Source: Roseivirga sp. E12 (lineage in GTDB: Bacteria; Bacteroidota; Bacteroidia; Cytophagales; Cyclobacteriaceae). Taken from it: DNA of 64,000 nt. The notes under the pieces are model-generated. The model was not told the DNA's origin. It searched no databases and worked only from the letters and a program-made list of their open reading frames with translations. Made by a program: the position numbers and the translations under genes. Positions 1 to 9,071 of this stretch are shown here, in pieces (within the stretch, counting starts at the first letter, position 1; every line of letters starts with the position of its first letter). The stretch spans positions 1 through 64,000 of the forward strand of contig NZ_JAGFMD010000008.1 of NCBI RefSeq assembly GCF_017592825.1. Direction: 5' to 3'.

Positions 1-362
1 TTGCCATGAACGTGATTTGTGCTACTCACCTCAGTGCCTTGATCATCGAATAAGGCTAGTCTATGGTATTGTCCATAACCTTCAGAACCATACGTCTTAA
101 CCTCTATCTCAACCGCTCCACTTGATGGAGCAATAAACTTAAACCATACGTTAGCATTGGGATCAGTAGACCAATTCGAGGGTCGAACACCATCTCCAGT
201 GGCATCGATTGTGGTAAACTCAGCATTTACAGAGCGATATTCTCCATTGGAATCAAAAGTGATCAGATGAGCATTTACTTTATTGTCATTCGAAGGGGCC
301 TGAAATGCTTTCAAACTAAAGGTGGTAAAAAGAATACAGGCGATGAATAAGCAACCTTTCAT
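1..362 (-). CDS. Secreted protein of unknown function, N-terminal part (cut by window edge)
   Basis: The frame opens with ATG at 362 and runs off the left edge, so only about 120 N-terminal residues are visible. It begins with a typical Sec signal peptide (MKGCLFIACILFTTFSL, then an Ala-Phe junction). The following segment alternates polar and hydrophobic residues and includes NVWFKFIAPSSG, as in the beta-sandwich (pre-peptidase-like) domains of secreted Bacteroidota proteins. Function is not recognised; it may be a larger exported or type IX-secreted protein whose C-terminus lies outside the window. The 200 bases before it (363-563) are AT-rich and hold no gene. Confidence 0.7.
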   Translation of the reverse strand, partial: MKGCLFIACILFTTFSLKAFQAPSNDNKVNAHLITFDSNGEYRSVNAEFTTIDATGDGVRPSNWSTDPNANVWFKFIAPSSGAVEIEVKTYGSEGYGQYHRLALFDDQGTEVSSTNHVHG

Positions 363-501
363 TTGTATGATTATTTAATGATATTATATATATAAATATA
401 CTCTTCATTTATTAAATCAGCAATGATTTAACACTAATCTACTCTAATTAAGTAATCACAGAGTCTGTATATCTATTTCACCTGATTTATAAAAGAATAT
501 T

Positions 502-551
502 GATTACAACGACTCTCTTTCGATGACTAGAGTCTAAAGTAATTCGTAATC
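502..551. repeat. Nested inverted repeats after the LysM gene
   Basis: GATTAC at 502-507 pairs with GTAATC at 546-551, and inside it GACTCT at 511-516 pairs with AGAGTC at 529-534. The structure lies just after the stop of the leftward LysM gene and could act as its 3' end hairpin, but no clear U-tract follows. The rest of 363-563 shows nothing else that I can support. Confidence 0.4.
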
Positions 552-563
552 AAAATGAGTCAT

Positions 564-1433
564 TTACTGAAAGTAGCTCAGCTCAACTCTGAAGCGTTTA
601 TCAATGGCCTTTAGATGATCATATGCCTTTTGATTGAGCTTGATGATCACCTTCTCATCAGTTACACTAGGCATGGCCCCAACAACCCTCACATAGACCG
701 TGAGGTCATTCATTAAGTTTTTGACTTTGATCACAGTGCCCACTTTTGCCGTTCTATGTAGCGCGAAAAATTTGGTAGTAGGCTCTTCTTCATCAATCAC
801 TTCTGCTAAACCCTCCACCTTAAAAGGCTGCAACTTGGTGCCTCCATAGTCCTCAGGCTCTGGAGTTGCAACTGTTTCGGTTTTTGTAGTATCTACCACA
901 ACCACGGGTATCGGCTCAGTATCAGATGCTGTATTCACCGTAACAGGCACTACTACTTTTGCTGTCTCATTATCAGGTGTTGCGTCAACTTCACTTTGAA
1001 CTTTCACCAATAACTCCTGCCCTAGAGAAAGCGAATTGGAGGAGAGGTTGTTCCAAGTTTTCAAATCCGTGATACTGACGTTATACTGTTTGGCTATCGC
1101 AAAGAGTGTTTCACCCGGAGCAACTTGGTGTGTCGCAGTGTTAGTGACAGTCAGTTTTAGTTCCTTCTTTTCAGTAGGTAGAGTACCCCCGAAAGGTATT
1201 TTTAGCGTTTGCCCTACTTGAAGACCATTAGATAATTCTGGATTGGCCTGATTGATTTCTGTGACTGTCGTTTGATACCTTTTGGCCAATGAAAAGAGTG
1301 TCTGCTTGGTCAATACTTTGTGTACCACAAACACTTGGTCACCTTTTTTCTCAATACCCAAAGAGTCGGTTTGGGCGAAACCCGTGGATGTTATCAAGAG
1401 AAAAATTACAAATACTCCGAAATACTTCTTCAT
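564..1433 (-). CDS. LysM-repeat envelope protein with degenerate RlpA-like domain
   Basis: A signal peptide (MKKYFGVFVIFLLITSTGFAQ) is followed by two LysM peptidoglycan-binding repeats, at about residues 37-81 and 102-145, then a Thr/Val/Pro-rich linker. The C-terminal region (about 200-285) reads like an RlpA double-psi beta-barrel (FFALHRTAKVGTVIKVKNL, then VYVRVVG). The RlpA catalytic DRGP stretch is replaced by VGAMPS, so lytic transglycosylase activity is unlikely; binding of cell wall is the safer inference. An ATG 15 nt upstream (1448) is possible, but it would overlap the preceding gene by 11 nt and put extra residues before the signal peptide, so 1433 is preferred. Probably co-transcribed with the gene at 1438-2217. 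Confidence 0.75.
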   Translation of the reverse strand: MKKYFGVFVIFLLITSTGFAQTDSLGIEKKGDQVFVVHKVLTKQTLFSLAKRYQTTVTEINQANPELSNGLQVGQTLKIPFGGTLPTEKKELKLTVTNTATHQVAPGETLFAIAKQYNVSITDLKTWNNLSSNSLSLGQELLVKVQSEVDATPDNETAKVVVPVTVNTASDTEPIPVVVVDTTKTETVATPEPEDYGGTKLQPFKVEGLAEVIDEEEPTTKFFALHRTAKVGTVIKVKNLMNDLTVYVRVVGAMPSVTDEKVIIKLNQKAYDHLKAIDKRFRVELSYFQ

Positions 1434-1437
1434 ATGC

Positions 1438-2217
1438 TTAAAAGCCATAGATCATTAAATTTCGCTTACCCCCAACAAATATAAGGTCTTGCTTAACTAT
1501 AAAAAACGTGCCAGTTGCCAAGCCCTTCAATCCTCGATCTAAGGATTGATTCAACAGCAAGTCACCTTCCAAACTAAATACGAACAAATCAAGGTTATAG
1601 CCTCCGTCCTCCTTACTATTTACGGTAACTGCAAAATGATCCTTCCATTCGAGGTAGTCGCAACTCCCCTCTAATGTGAGGTTTTGCCTTTCTTTCAAAA
1701 ATCTAGAGATAGTGGCGAAGTGAGGACTCTCACTATCATACTGGATCGGATAAGATGCTTCCGAAAGCGTAGGACTTTCTGAAACCTTATTAGATTCATT
1801 TGTCTCTTGGCCAGTCCGAATATCGATACTAAGCTGTGATTCTGGAGCTTCCATTGATGCTAATGTCAACACATCCGACCTCACATTAAACAACTTCACA
1901 CCATCAACTGACCAGATGGCCTCCAGGCTTTCTGTATCAAAACCAAATACCGATCTGGCTTCAATATTCTGTGTATCATCATAGGTCTGGAAGACTACTA
2001 TGCCATTAGTAAAATGATAAACACTAATCCACCAAGACTCTTCAAAACTGATCTCCTTCCAAAGAAATTTTTTAGTGACCAGATTAAATAGGGAAAAGCT
2101 AACAGTCAATTTTTCACTGTCGCGAGTGGTTATCAAGAGCTGATCGCCATGAGAAAGCACTTCCCATATATCAGCATCGAAGCCATGTGAAAAATCGTGT
2201 TGCAACTGTTTTGACAA
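1438..2217 (-). CDS. Beta-propeller-like protein of unknown function (DUF4905-like)
   Basis: A 259-residue soluble protein without signal peptide or membrane segment. It shows repeated hydrophobic strand patterns with Trp/Phe and Asp turns (WEVLSHGDQLLITT, FLFVGGKRNLMIYGF-type ends) as in quinoprotein/WD-like propellers. It resembles the Bacteroidota family I know as DUF4905; that assignment is from memory and tentative. The start is TTG at 2217; no ATG lies nearby. It is divergent from the NfeD gene with only 40 bp between, so both promoters must share that interval. Confidence 0.6.
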   Translation of the reverse strand: MSKQLQHDFSHGFDADIWEVLSHGDQLLITTRDSEKLTVSFSLFNLVTKKFLWKEISFEESWWISVYHFTNGIVVFQTYDDTQNIEARSVFGFDTESLEAIWSVDGVKLFNVRSDVLTLASMEAPESQLSIDIRTGQETNESNKVSESPTLSEASYPIQYDSESPHFATISRFLKERQNLTLEGSCDYLEWKDHFAVTVNSKEDGGYNLDLFVFSLEGDLLLNQSLDRGLKGLATGTFFIVKQDLIFVGGKRNLMIYGF

Positions 2218-2257
2218 GTCCTTTATTCGTAATTTGAAGCAAAAATAAGCTATTCAA

Positions 2258-3637
2258 GTGAGGATCAAAGGAATTAGAAACGTAGTCAGAGGAATTGTCT
2301 TAAGCAGTATTTTATTACTGGCCGTGGTCGCATTGGCCTCAGAGCAATCCAAATACCAAGAGGGCACCCTGAAAGTTTTCTTGATGGAAATACGCGATGA
2401 CATTGACCCTAGGATGAACCGCTATGTAGACTTGGCGCTAGACCAAGCTACGGATGTCGGTGCCGACATTGTGCTTATTGACATGGACACCTATGGTGGC
2501 GCTGTCAATGATGCCAACGATATCCGGACGAGAATACTTGAATATGAGAAACCCGTGTGGGTCTATATTAATAACGATGCTGCCTCTGCAGGGGCATTAA
2601 TCTCTATTGCCTGTGACAGCATTTATATGGTGCCTGGTGCTAACATTGGTGCTGCCACAGTAGTCAATGGTGCAGATGGCACGCAGGCTCCTGACAAGTA
2701 CCAATCATATATGCGGTCCATTATGCGATCAACGGCAGAAGAGAATAATAGAGATCCACTGATTGCCGAAGGTATGGTCGATGACCGAGTGGAGATTGAA
2801 GGTGTAACAGAATCGGGTAAAATCATCACTTTCACTACTTCTGAGGCGATTGCTAATGGCTATTGTGAAAGAGAAGTGGCCAGTATTCAAGACATTCTGG
2901 AGAAGAATAATATTGTCGATTACGAATTGATCCGATATGAACTATCTGGTACGGAAAAGGTCATCTCCTTTTTCCTGAATCCTTTTGTCAGTGGTCTGTT
3001 GATTCTTGTAATCACCGCTGGAATCTTTTTTGAATTACAGACACCTGGAGTTGGCTTTCCCCTTGCGGCAGCTGGGATTGCACTGGTACTTTATCTGGTA
3101 CCTTATTACCTCAATGGCTTAGCAGCCAACTGGGAGATTGCCGTTTTCTTTATTGGTTTTGCATTAATCGCGCTCGAGGTCTTTGTAATTCCTGGCTTTG
3201 GGGTGGCAGGCGTTGCGGGCATCATCTGTACCGTTGGCGCACTGATATTCATTATGCTCGGCAATGATAACTTCAACTTTGACAACGTACCTGTCGGTGA
3301 GATATCAACCGCGGCAGGAGTGGTCGGGGCGGGTGTAGTCGGCTCTATTGTCGTACTCTTTGTGTTTGGCTATCGGTTTACAAAATCAAAAATGTTCGAT
3401 CGGGTTGCGCTTACTTCTAGCCAAGAAAAGGCGGATGGTTATGTCGCCACTTTCCATACTCAGGACCTTGTGGGTAGGCAAGGAACCGCAAATACTATTC
3501 TCCGACCCAGTGGTAGAATAGACATAGATGGAGAAATCTATGATGCCTATACTCGTGGAGAATATGTAGAAGCAGGCGAAAAAGTTGTTGTGATTAGTCA
3601 GGAAGGCAGCTCGCTGAAAGTCAGAGCCATCAAATAA
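2258..3637 (+). CDS. NfeD-family membrane-bound serine protease (ClpP-like + NfeD domain)
   Basis: A long-form NfeD protein of 459 residues. An N-terminal signal/anchor (about 10-27) is followed by a ClpP-like protease domain whose NDAASAGALIS stretch carries the candidate nucleophile Ser110, with Lys147 as candidate dyad partner. About four to five membrane segments lie within 233-373, and a C-terminal NfeD OB-fold spans about 385-459. Known relatives (PH1510) cleave stomatin-like partners and act in membrane quality control; no SPFH/stomatin gene is adjacent here. Start is GTG at 2258. The stop overlaps the next start (TAATG), indicating translational coupling with the PLP enzyme downstream. 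Confidence 0.85.
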   Translation: MRIKGIRNVVRGIVLSSILLLAVVALASEQSKYQEGTLKVFLMEIRDDIDPRMNRYVDLALDQATDVGADIVLIDMDTYGGAVNDANDIRTRILEYEKPVWVYINNDAASAGALISIACDSIYMVPGANIGAATVVNGADGTQAPDKYQSYMRSIMRSTAEENNRDPLIAEGMVDDRVEIEGVTESGKIITFTTSEAIANGYCEREVASIQDILEKNNIVDYELIRYELSGTEKVISFFLNPFVSGLLILVITAGIFFELQTPGVGFPLAAAGIALVLYLVPYYLNGLAANWEIAVFFIGFALIALEVFVIPGFGVAGVAGIICTVGALIFIMLGNDNFNFDNVPVGEISTAAGVVGAGVVGSIVVLFVFGYRFTKSKMFDRVALTSSQEKADGYVATFHTQDLVGRQGTANTILRPSGRIDIDGEIYDAYTRGEYVEAGEKVVVISQEGSSLKVRAIK

Positions 3638-4893
3638 TGGATAAAAAAAATAGAGCAAAGTTTAGTGCCGAAAGCCTCGTAGTAGCTGACGGACACGATC
3701 CTATGGGGGTTTTAAACTCGTTGAAAAATCCGATTTTTCAGACCTCCACCTTTATGTTCAATACTGCCGAGGAGGGCAAAGCCTTTTTCGATCAATACAA
3801 AGGAGCGGATACGCTGGAAGAAAGAAACAGTAGCCTGATCTATACTCGGCTAAACCACCCCAACCTCACGGCTGCGGAATTTCGCTTGGCACAGCTCGAT
3901 GGTGCTGAAGATGCAGCCTTCTTTGAAAGCGGCATGGCAGCCATCTCTACCACCATCATGACCTTCTGCAAGGCGGGTGACTTGATCCTGATGTCATCGC
4001 CACTTTATGGTGGTACCGATACCTTTATCAAGCGTACGCTCAATCACTATGATGTGGAGTGGATCGAGTTCGACTCGGAAAGTACGCAAGAAGACATCGA
4101 ACAAAAGGTACTCAAGCACCCTAGAGCTGAGCAGCTCAAAATGATCTATGTGGAAACCCCAGCCAATCCAACATTATCGCTTACTGACATTGGGATGATC
4201 GCTAATCTCCGTGAAGATTTACGAACTAATGGAATAGAAGCTGTTATTGCGATTGACAATACTTATTTAGGACCCATCTTTCAGAAGCCGATCTCTCAAG
4301 GTGCAGACCTAAACCTCTACTCTGCTACCAAATATATTGGTGGCCATAGTGATGTGATTGCAGGTGCTTGCTCGGGCAGAGAAGACCTGATTCAGGCTAT
4401 CAAAGGCCTAAGGACTACGCTTGGCTGTATGGCTTCTCCTTTTACTTCCTGGTTAGTAACCAGAAGCCTTGAGACAGTAGCGCTCCGCATGGAAAAGCAG
4501 GCTTCGAATGCCGAAAAACTTGCCGACTTTTTGAAAGGCCATTCCAAAGTGGAAAAAGTCTACTTCTTAGGACATTTAGAAGAAGGTACTGCACAACATG
4601 CCATCTACCAGAAGCAGCAGAACTCTGCCGGTGCCATGATGGCTTTTGAAGTGACGGGACTAGAAACGGAGGCTTTTAAGTTTTTGAACAGCTTGGAGCT
4701 CGCTAAGCTAGCCGTCTCCCTAGGAAGCACTGAAACTCTGGCTTCTCATCCTTATACCATGAGCAGTTCCAATATGAATGAGGAAGATCGGATTAAGAAC
4801 AACATTACCGAAAGCCTGATTAGAATCTCTGTAGGTATTGAAAATCCTGATGACCTTATTTCGGACTTCGACCAGGCCCTGAATCAAATCTGA
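3637..4893 (+). CDS. Cys/Met metabolism PLP-dependent enzyme (cystathionine gamma-synthase / methionine gamma-lyase family)
   Basis: A 418-residue fold-type I PLP enzyme. SATKYIGGHSDVIAG contains the Schiff-base lysine (Lys232); FESGMAAIS and SSPLYGGTD are the usual phosphate/ring-binding segments, and the C-terminal VSLGSTETLASHP is the family signature loop. Family members carry out beta/gamma elimination or replacement on cysteine, cystathionine, homocysteine or O-acylhomoserine; the substrate cannot be told from sequence alone. Its start overlaps the NfeD stop by one base, and its own stop overlaps the haemoglobin gene start (TGATG), so the three genes form a coupled operon. Confidence 0.88.
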   Translation: MDKKNRAKFSAESLVVADGHDPMGVLNSLKNPIFQTSTFMFNTAEEGKAFFDQYKGADTLEERNSSLIYTRLNHPNLTAAEFRLAQLDGAEDAAFFESGMAAISTTIMTFCKAGDLILMSSPLYGGTDTFIKRTLNHYDVEWIEFDSESTQEDIEQKVLKHPRAEQLKMIYVETPANPTLSLTDIGMIANLREDLRTNGIEAVIAIDNTYLGPIFQKPISQGADLNLYSATKYIGGHSDVIAGACSGREDLIQAIKGLRTTLGCMASPFTSWLVTRSLETVALRMEKQASNAEKLADFLKGHSKVEKVYFLGHLEEGTAQHAIYQKQQNSAGAMMAFEVTGLETEAFKFLNSLELAKLAVSLGSTETLASHPYTMSSSNMNEEDRIKNNITESLIRISVGIENPDDLISDFDQALNQI

Positions 4894-5264
4894 TGGCTGA
4901 AACTCCCACCCTTTATGAGCGAATCGGTGAAGACAACATTCTTCAATTGGTAGATGATTTTTACGAAGGTGTTGAAGGTGATGAATTGATTCGAAAAATG
5001 TACCCCGAAGATCTTCTACCGGCTAAGAACAGGCTGAAGCTCTTTTTTATTCAGGCATTGGGAGGTCATCAGACCTATACTGATGAACGTGGGCACCCTA
5101 TGCTTAGACGCAGACACTTTCAATGGAAGATTGGCCAAGATGAAGCTACGCACTGGCTACAGCATATGCACAATGCACTAGAGAAAGCCACTTTTGCTGA
5201 AAAAGAGAAAGATGAGTTTTGGGATTATGTGTACAAGGCTGCACTGCATATGATTAATAAATAG
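4893..5264 (+). CDS. Truncated haemoglobin, group II
   Basis: A 123-residue 2-over-2 globin. Visible heme-pocket residues are Tyr24 (B10), the proximal His75 in RRRHFQWK, and Trp88 (G8) in THWLQHM; the G8 Trp points to group II (trHbO). Such proteins bind O2, NO or peroxide and are linked to oxidative or nitrosative stress. The gene is translationally coupled to the upstream PLP enzyme, an association suggesting it protects, or works alongside, sulfur amino-acid metabolism; that is inference. Confidence 0.9.
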   Translation: MAETPTLYERIGEDNILQLVDDFYEGVEGDELIRKMYPEDLLPAKNRLKLFFIQALGGHQTYTDERGHPMLRRRHFQWKIGQDEATHWLQHMHNALEKATFAEKEKDEFWDYVYKAALHMINK

Positions 5265-5287
5265 ACTTGCTATATTCGCTGCCGTAA

Positions 5288-6031
5288 ATGAAAAGGAGAC
5301 TACTACTAATTTATTCTGTCTACGGGCTCATAGTTTTCGCCTTAGTATTCATTATTCTCCTTCCGTTTTTCTTACTAGCGATCTTCATTAAGCCTCTAGA
5401 AAAAATGGCTGCTACGCTCAACTACATTTGGGCCAGGGTCTTCTTTTTCTTCCTATTCTTAAACCGCACCAAAATTACTTTTGACCAAAAGCTTGATAGA
5501 AAACAACGCTATATTTTCTGCGCAAACCATACCTCATACTTAGACATTCCAACCATCGGTTTGATCGGTCATAACTTTAAATTTATCGGCAAAGCCTCGC
5601 TCAAAAAAGTACCCCTCTGGGGCTACATGTATAACAAGCTTCACATCTTAGTAGATCGTAAAAGCATGCGGAGCAAACACAATACATGGTTGAATGCTAA
5701 GGAAGCCATTGCTAGAGGGTTTGGTATCGTATTCTTCCCCGAGGGTGGAATTCTTTCAAAAGAGCCACCAAAAATGGTAGCTTTTAAAGAGGGCAGTTTC
5801 CGCATAGCGGTAGAAGAACAAATCCCAATCGTCCCCATCACAATTCCGTACAATCACATACTTTTGCCTGACGTCATGCCATTGACCATGCATCCAGGCA
5901 AGGTGCGAGTACATGTTCATGCACCCATTTGGCCGGAAGGTCAAAGTGACGAGGCAGTAAAAGCGCTTAAGCAAAAGGTGCGTAGCACAATGGAAGCTCA
6001 GATGGATAAATTCTATAACGATGAAGGTTGA
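5288..6031 (+). CDS. plsC: 1-acyl-sn-glycerol-3-phosphate acyltransferase (PlsC family)
   Basis: A 247-residue membrane-associated acyltransferase that makes phosphatidic acid from lysophosphatidic acid. An N-terminal hydrophobic region (about 5-60) precedes the catalytic NHTSYLD box (HX4D, His81 and Asp86); the substrate-binding FPEGG motif near residue 150 replaces the more common FPEGTRS; PIVPITI follows. It begins 24 bp after the globin and its 3' end overlaps gatC by 11 bp, so it probably belongs to the same transcript. Confidence 0.87.
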   Translation: MKRRLLLIYSVYGLIVFALVFIILLPFFLLAIFIKPLEKMAATLNYIWARVFFFFLFLNRTKITFDQKLDRKQRYIFCANHTSYLDIPTIGLIGHNFKFIGKASLKKVPLWGYMYNKLHILVDRKSMRSKHNTWLNAKEAIARGFGIVFFPEGGILSKEPPKMVAFKEGSFRIAVEEQIPIVPITIPYNHILLPDVMPLTMHPGKVRVHVHAPIWPEGQSDEAVKALKQKVRSTMEAQMDKFYNDEG

Positions 6032-6317
6032 TAAGGAAAGCTTAGCCAAGGTGGCACATCTCGCCAGATTGAACATCAAACCTGAGCAGGAAGAGAAACT
6101 TCAAAAAGACATGACAGAGATTTTGGCTTGGGTTGACAAGCTAAAGGAACTAGATACGGACGGAGTAGAACCATTGACGCACATGACAAATGAAGTGAAT
6201 GCATTACGTTCCGATATAGCCGAAAAGACCATCAGTACAGCTTCTGGATTAAAAAATGCTCCAGAGCATAACGATCAGTTCTTCAAAGTACCGAATGTAA
6301 TGAAACGTAATTCATAG
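6021..6317 (+). CDS. gatC: Aspartyl/glutamyl-tRNA amidotransferase subunit C
   Basis: A 98-residue protein with the GatC pattern: an N-terminal helix containing VAHLARL, a central LDTDGVEPLTH stretch, and an LR-D motif before a C-terminal extension ending with FFKVP. GatC stabilises the GatAB amidotransferase that converts Glu-tRNA(Gln) or Asp-tRNA(Asn) to the correct amide. gatA and gatB are not in this window, as is common in Bacteroidota. It overlaps plsC by 11 bp. Confidence 0.9.
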   Translation: MKVDKESLAKVAHLARLNIKPEQEEKLQKDMTEILAWVDKLKELDTDGVEPLTHMTNEVNALRSDIAEKTISTASGLKNAPEHNDQFFKVPNVMKRNS

Positions 6318-6348
6318 CTTTACATTAGTCTTACAACAATTCAACTCA

Positions 6349-8907
6349 TTGAACAAACAAGTAATCAGTTCCTTTAAAATCCTCGGTTATACTTTAACTG
6401 CTGCTTGTTTTGTACTCTTTATCTACGCCTTGGTTGTTGGAGACAATCTGGCACTACCCTGGGAAATAGAAACCACCTTCAAGACGAGGCCTTTACTTCT
6501 TGAGTATTTTCAACTCAATGGTCAAGCCGCAGGCCTTTACATCGATCAGATCATCAGTTGGCAGAAATACGCCACTGGTGACATCGCCTATCTAGAGTGG
6601 CCGGAGACTGCCCTATTCATCGTTTTCTACTTGTCTCTGATCACTATTACGACCCTGGTCAGCTACTTTGACCGATTCTCCTATTTCATGGTATCAGGTG
6701 TGGTTGTCTTTAGTTTGATTCAATTGAGGCTAGAAGAACTCGGTATATCAGATCCCTACCTCACCTATGGTGCTATTGGAGGCTACTTTGTGCTCACCTA
6801 TCTTTTTCAAAGCTTCTATCCACAAACCAAGCTTTGGGTGCGTCTAACGGCCAGTCTAGTACTCTATGGTAGCCTGATCGCCATTATTATGTTGCTCACA
6901 AATGCAGCCGACCCTCAGTTACTTAATATTTCTTATGGTGTTTTGAGTCCCATTATCTTTAGTACCATCTTTATCGTTTTCGTTGCTGGAGATAATATTT
7001 TCAGCCTTTTTAAACTTACCACACAAGGATCTTCCAATGGTAAAAATAGCCTGAAGCACTTCGCGATTATCGGAAGTATCTATGTACTCCTTGCGATTCT
7101 TCTTTTTCTACAAAGAACGGGTTATACCGAAATCGACATTTACTTTCTAAACCCGTATGTGTTGCTGGTCTTCTCAGTCATCTCCGGTTTCTTCAGCCTT
7201 GAAAAAAAATTGGAGGGTATGGAAAGCAATGTTGATCTCAAACTCATTCGATACTGGCTCTACCCGGTTGGTGCGAGTCTTTTATTTTGCTTGATAGCCT
7301 GGGCTCATTTAACGGTCAATGACTCCATTGTCAATGCTATTGAATGGGTAATCATCATCAGTCACATGACCTTTGGTCTGGCCTTTTTTGCTTATGCCCT
7401 GATTAACTTCATTCCTCCATTGCTATCAAACCTCGAGGTCTGGCCAGTATTCTTTAAGGGACTGCTCGCCCCCATTTTAATGGTTCGGCTATTCGCTTTT
7501 GTGCTCTTTTTGGGTGGTATCTTTTACTTAGAAAATAGACCATACTATCAAGTCAAAGCAGGTCAGTATTCCATGTTGGCCTCTCTAGCGAAGAAAATAG
7601 ATAACGAACTATTAACCGACCAGTACTATAAGCAGAGCGTATACTTCGACTTCTATAACTTCAAGGCAAACTATTCTCTCACTAGAATTGCCGAAGGTCA
7701 ACGTGAGCTTAATGAGGTACCAAGTCAGTTAAACAGCATACTGGAGGCTTCGACAAACCCGAAAGCCAGAATTGCTTATGCAAATTACTATGCCGATCGT
7801 GACCTCCTTTACCGCGAGTTAACTTCTCTAATGAATACGCCTGAGACACTGTCCAGTGGTCAGGTTAAAAACAACTTAGGTCTATCCCATTATCGATATA
7901 GTAATTACGATTCTGCCTACAGATATTTTGCCGGAAACAACGGTAAGTCTTCTTTGGTAAGCGAGGCCAATCTGGCGGCATTGAACTATGACCTTGCGGC
8001 CGATGTGAATTTTGACACTACCGTAACATACAATCACACGGACAATATCCATGTGATGATCAATCGTCAGGCACTTGCCAATGCCCAGGAAACTGACATA
8101 CCGTTTGACTTAGTGCTTAACAAGGACACTTTGTTACTGAGAGAAGACTTATTCTATCTCTACAATGCTGCCCTGAATCAGTCTACTCAACAGGGATCAG
8201 AAATTCTGAATACCATCGACTACTACCTAAGTAGCGATAAAAATGGCATCTATTCTAGCTTTCTCTTAATTGCCAAGGCAATGGCTTTGTATAATAGTGG
8301 AGCGATCAATCATGCCTTTAAGACGATAGAGACTACTATATCTTCAAATCAAGGATCAGCAGGTTTCCCTTATTTTGTCAAAGCCATTTGGGCTTTTCAC
8401 CAGGGGCAGGTCGAACTCACCATTGAAAGCCTTGACAGAGCACAAAAGAACGGCTACAGTGAACCACAGGTGAAGGAATTTATCGATGCCATAAAAAGTC
8501 TAACCAACTACACTGAGAAAGCTGACATTAGCGGATTACTAACAGCATTAGAGAATGAAAAGGCGGATTTAAACAACATCGAATATATCGAACGCCTGAA
8601 ATCCATTGCACTGACTAACGCTTTCGATGAAGAAACCACATTAAAATCAATAGACCTTCTTGGCAACAGTGAAGTAGCAGAGAGCGAGATTTATGATTTG
8701 CTACTTGAGACTGTGACTGTGAATGCCAACTCCTCTAAGCTTTTGGAGGAGTATATCTACCAATGCGCCAAAACAGGCCTCAGCAACTTCGGAAGAACAG
8801 CTTTGTCAAGAATTAAGGGCATGGTAGACGCCACCGTTCATAATGAGGTCTCACTTAAGTTTAATAAACTAATGGATGCCAGAAGACAAGAGTTGCTCAA
8901 TCGTTAG
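6349..8907 (+). CDS. Large polytopic membrane protein with repeat-type C-terminal domain, unknown function
   Basis: An 852-residue protein starting at TTG (6349). The first about 425 residues contain roughly eleven hydrophobic segments. The remaining half is soluble and helical with TPR-like features (KNNLGLSHYRYSNYDSAYRYF; later ALYNSGAINHAFKTIETTI and FHQGQVELTIESLDRAQ), presumably exposed on one side of the membrane. It resembles no family I can name with confidence. It follows gatC by 31 bp and may be read from the same transcript. Membrane plus TPR architecture suggests an assembly or scaffolding role, which is inference only. Confidence 0.7.
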   Translation: MNKQVISSFKILGYTLTAACFVLFIYALVVGDNLALPWEIETTFKTRPLLLEYFQLNGQAAGLYIDQIISWQKYATGDIAYLEWPETALFIVFYLSLITITTLVSYFDRFSYFMVSGVVVFSLIQLRLEELGISDPYLTYGAIGGYFVLTYLFQSFYPQTKLWVRLTASLVLYGSLIAIIMLLTNAADPQLLNISYGVLSPIIFSTIFIVFVAGDNIFSLFKLTTQGSSNGKNSLKHFAIIGSIYVLLAILLFLQRTGYTEIDIYFLNPYVLLVFSVISGFFSLEKKLEGMESNVDLKLIRYWLYPVGASLLFCLIAWAHLTVNDSIVNAIEWVIIISHMTFGLAFFAYALINFIPPLLSNLEVWPVFFKGLLAPILMVRLFAFVLFLGGIFYLENRPYYQVKAGQYSMLASLAKKIDNELLTDQYYKQSVYFDFYNFKANYSLTRIAEGQRELNEVPSQLNSILEASTNPKARIAYANYYADRDLLYRELTSLMNTPETLSSGQVKNNLGLSHYRYSNYDSAYRYFAGNNGKSSLVSEANLAALNYDLAADVNFDTTVTYNHTDNIHVMINRQALANAQETDIPFDLVLNKDTLLLREDLFYLYNAALNQSTQQGSEILNTIDYYLSSDKNGIYSSFLLIAKAMALYNSGAINHAFKTIETTISSNQGSAGFPYFVKAIWAFHQGQVELTIESLDRAQKNGYSEPQVKEFIDAIKSLTNYTEKADISGLLTALENEKADLNNIEYIERLKSIALTNAFDEETTLKSIDLLGNSEVAESEIYDLLLETVTVNANSSKLLEEYIYQCAKTGLSNFGRTALSRIKGMVDATVHNEVSLKFNKLMDARRQELLNR

Positions 8908-9071
8908 TCATGGTTTAATGGCTCAATGCGCCTATAATCCGTTAGGTTACCCGTTTACGTAAAGAGGTTTTAAACACTGTCTTCTTTTTGATTCTTTTGA
9001 AGTATTAAACCTTTTGCATAATTATTTAGTAGTGTATTAAACTTTTAGTCAATTACTGACGTCAAACGAGT

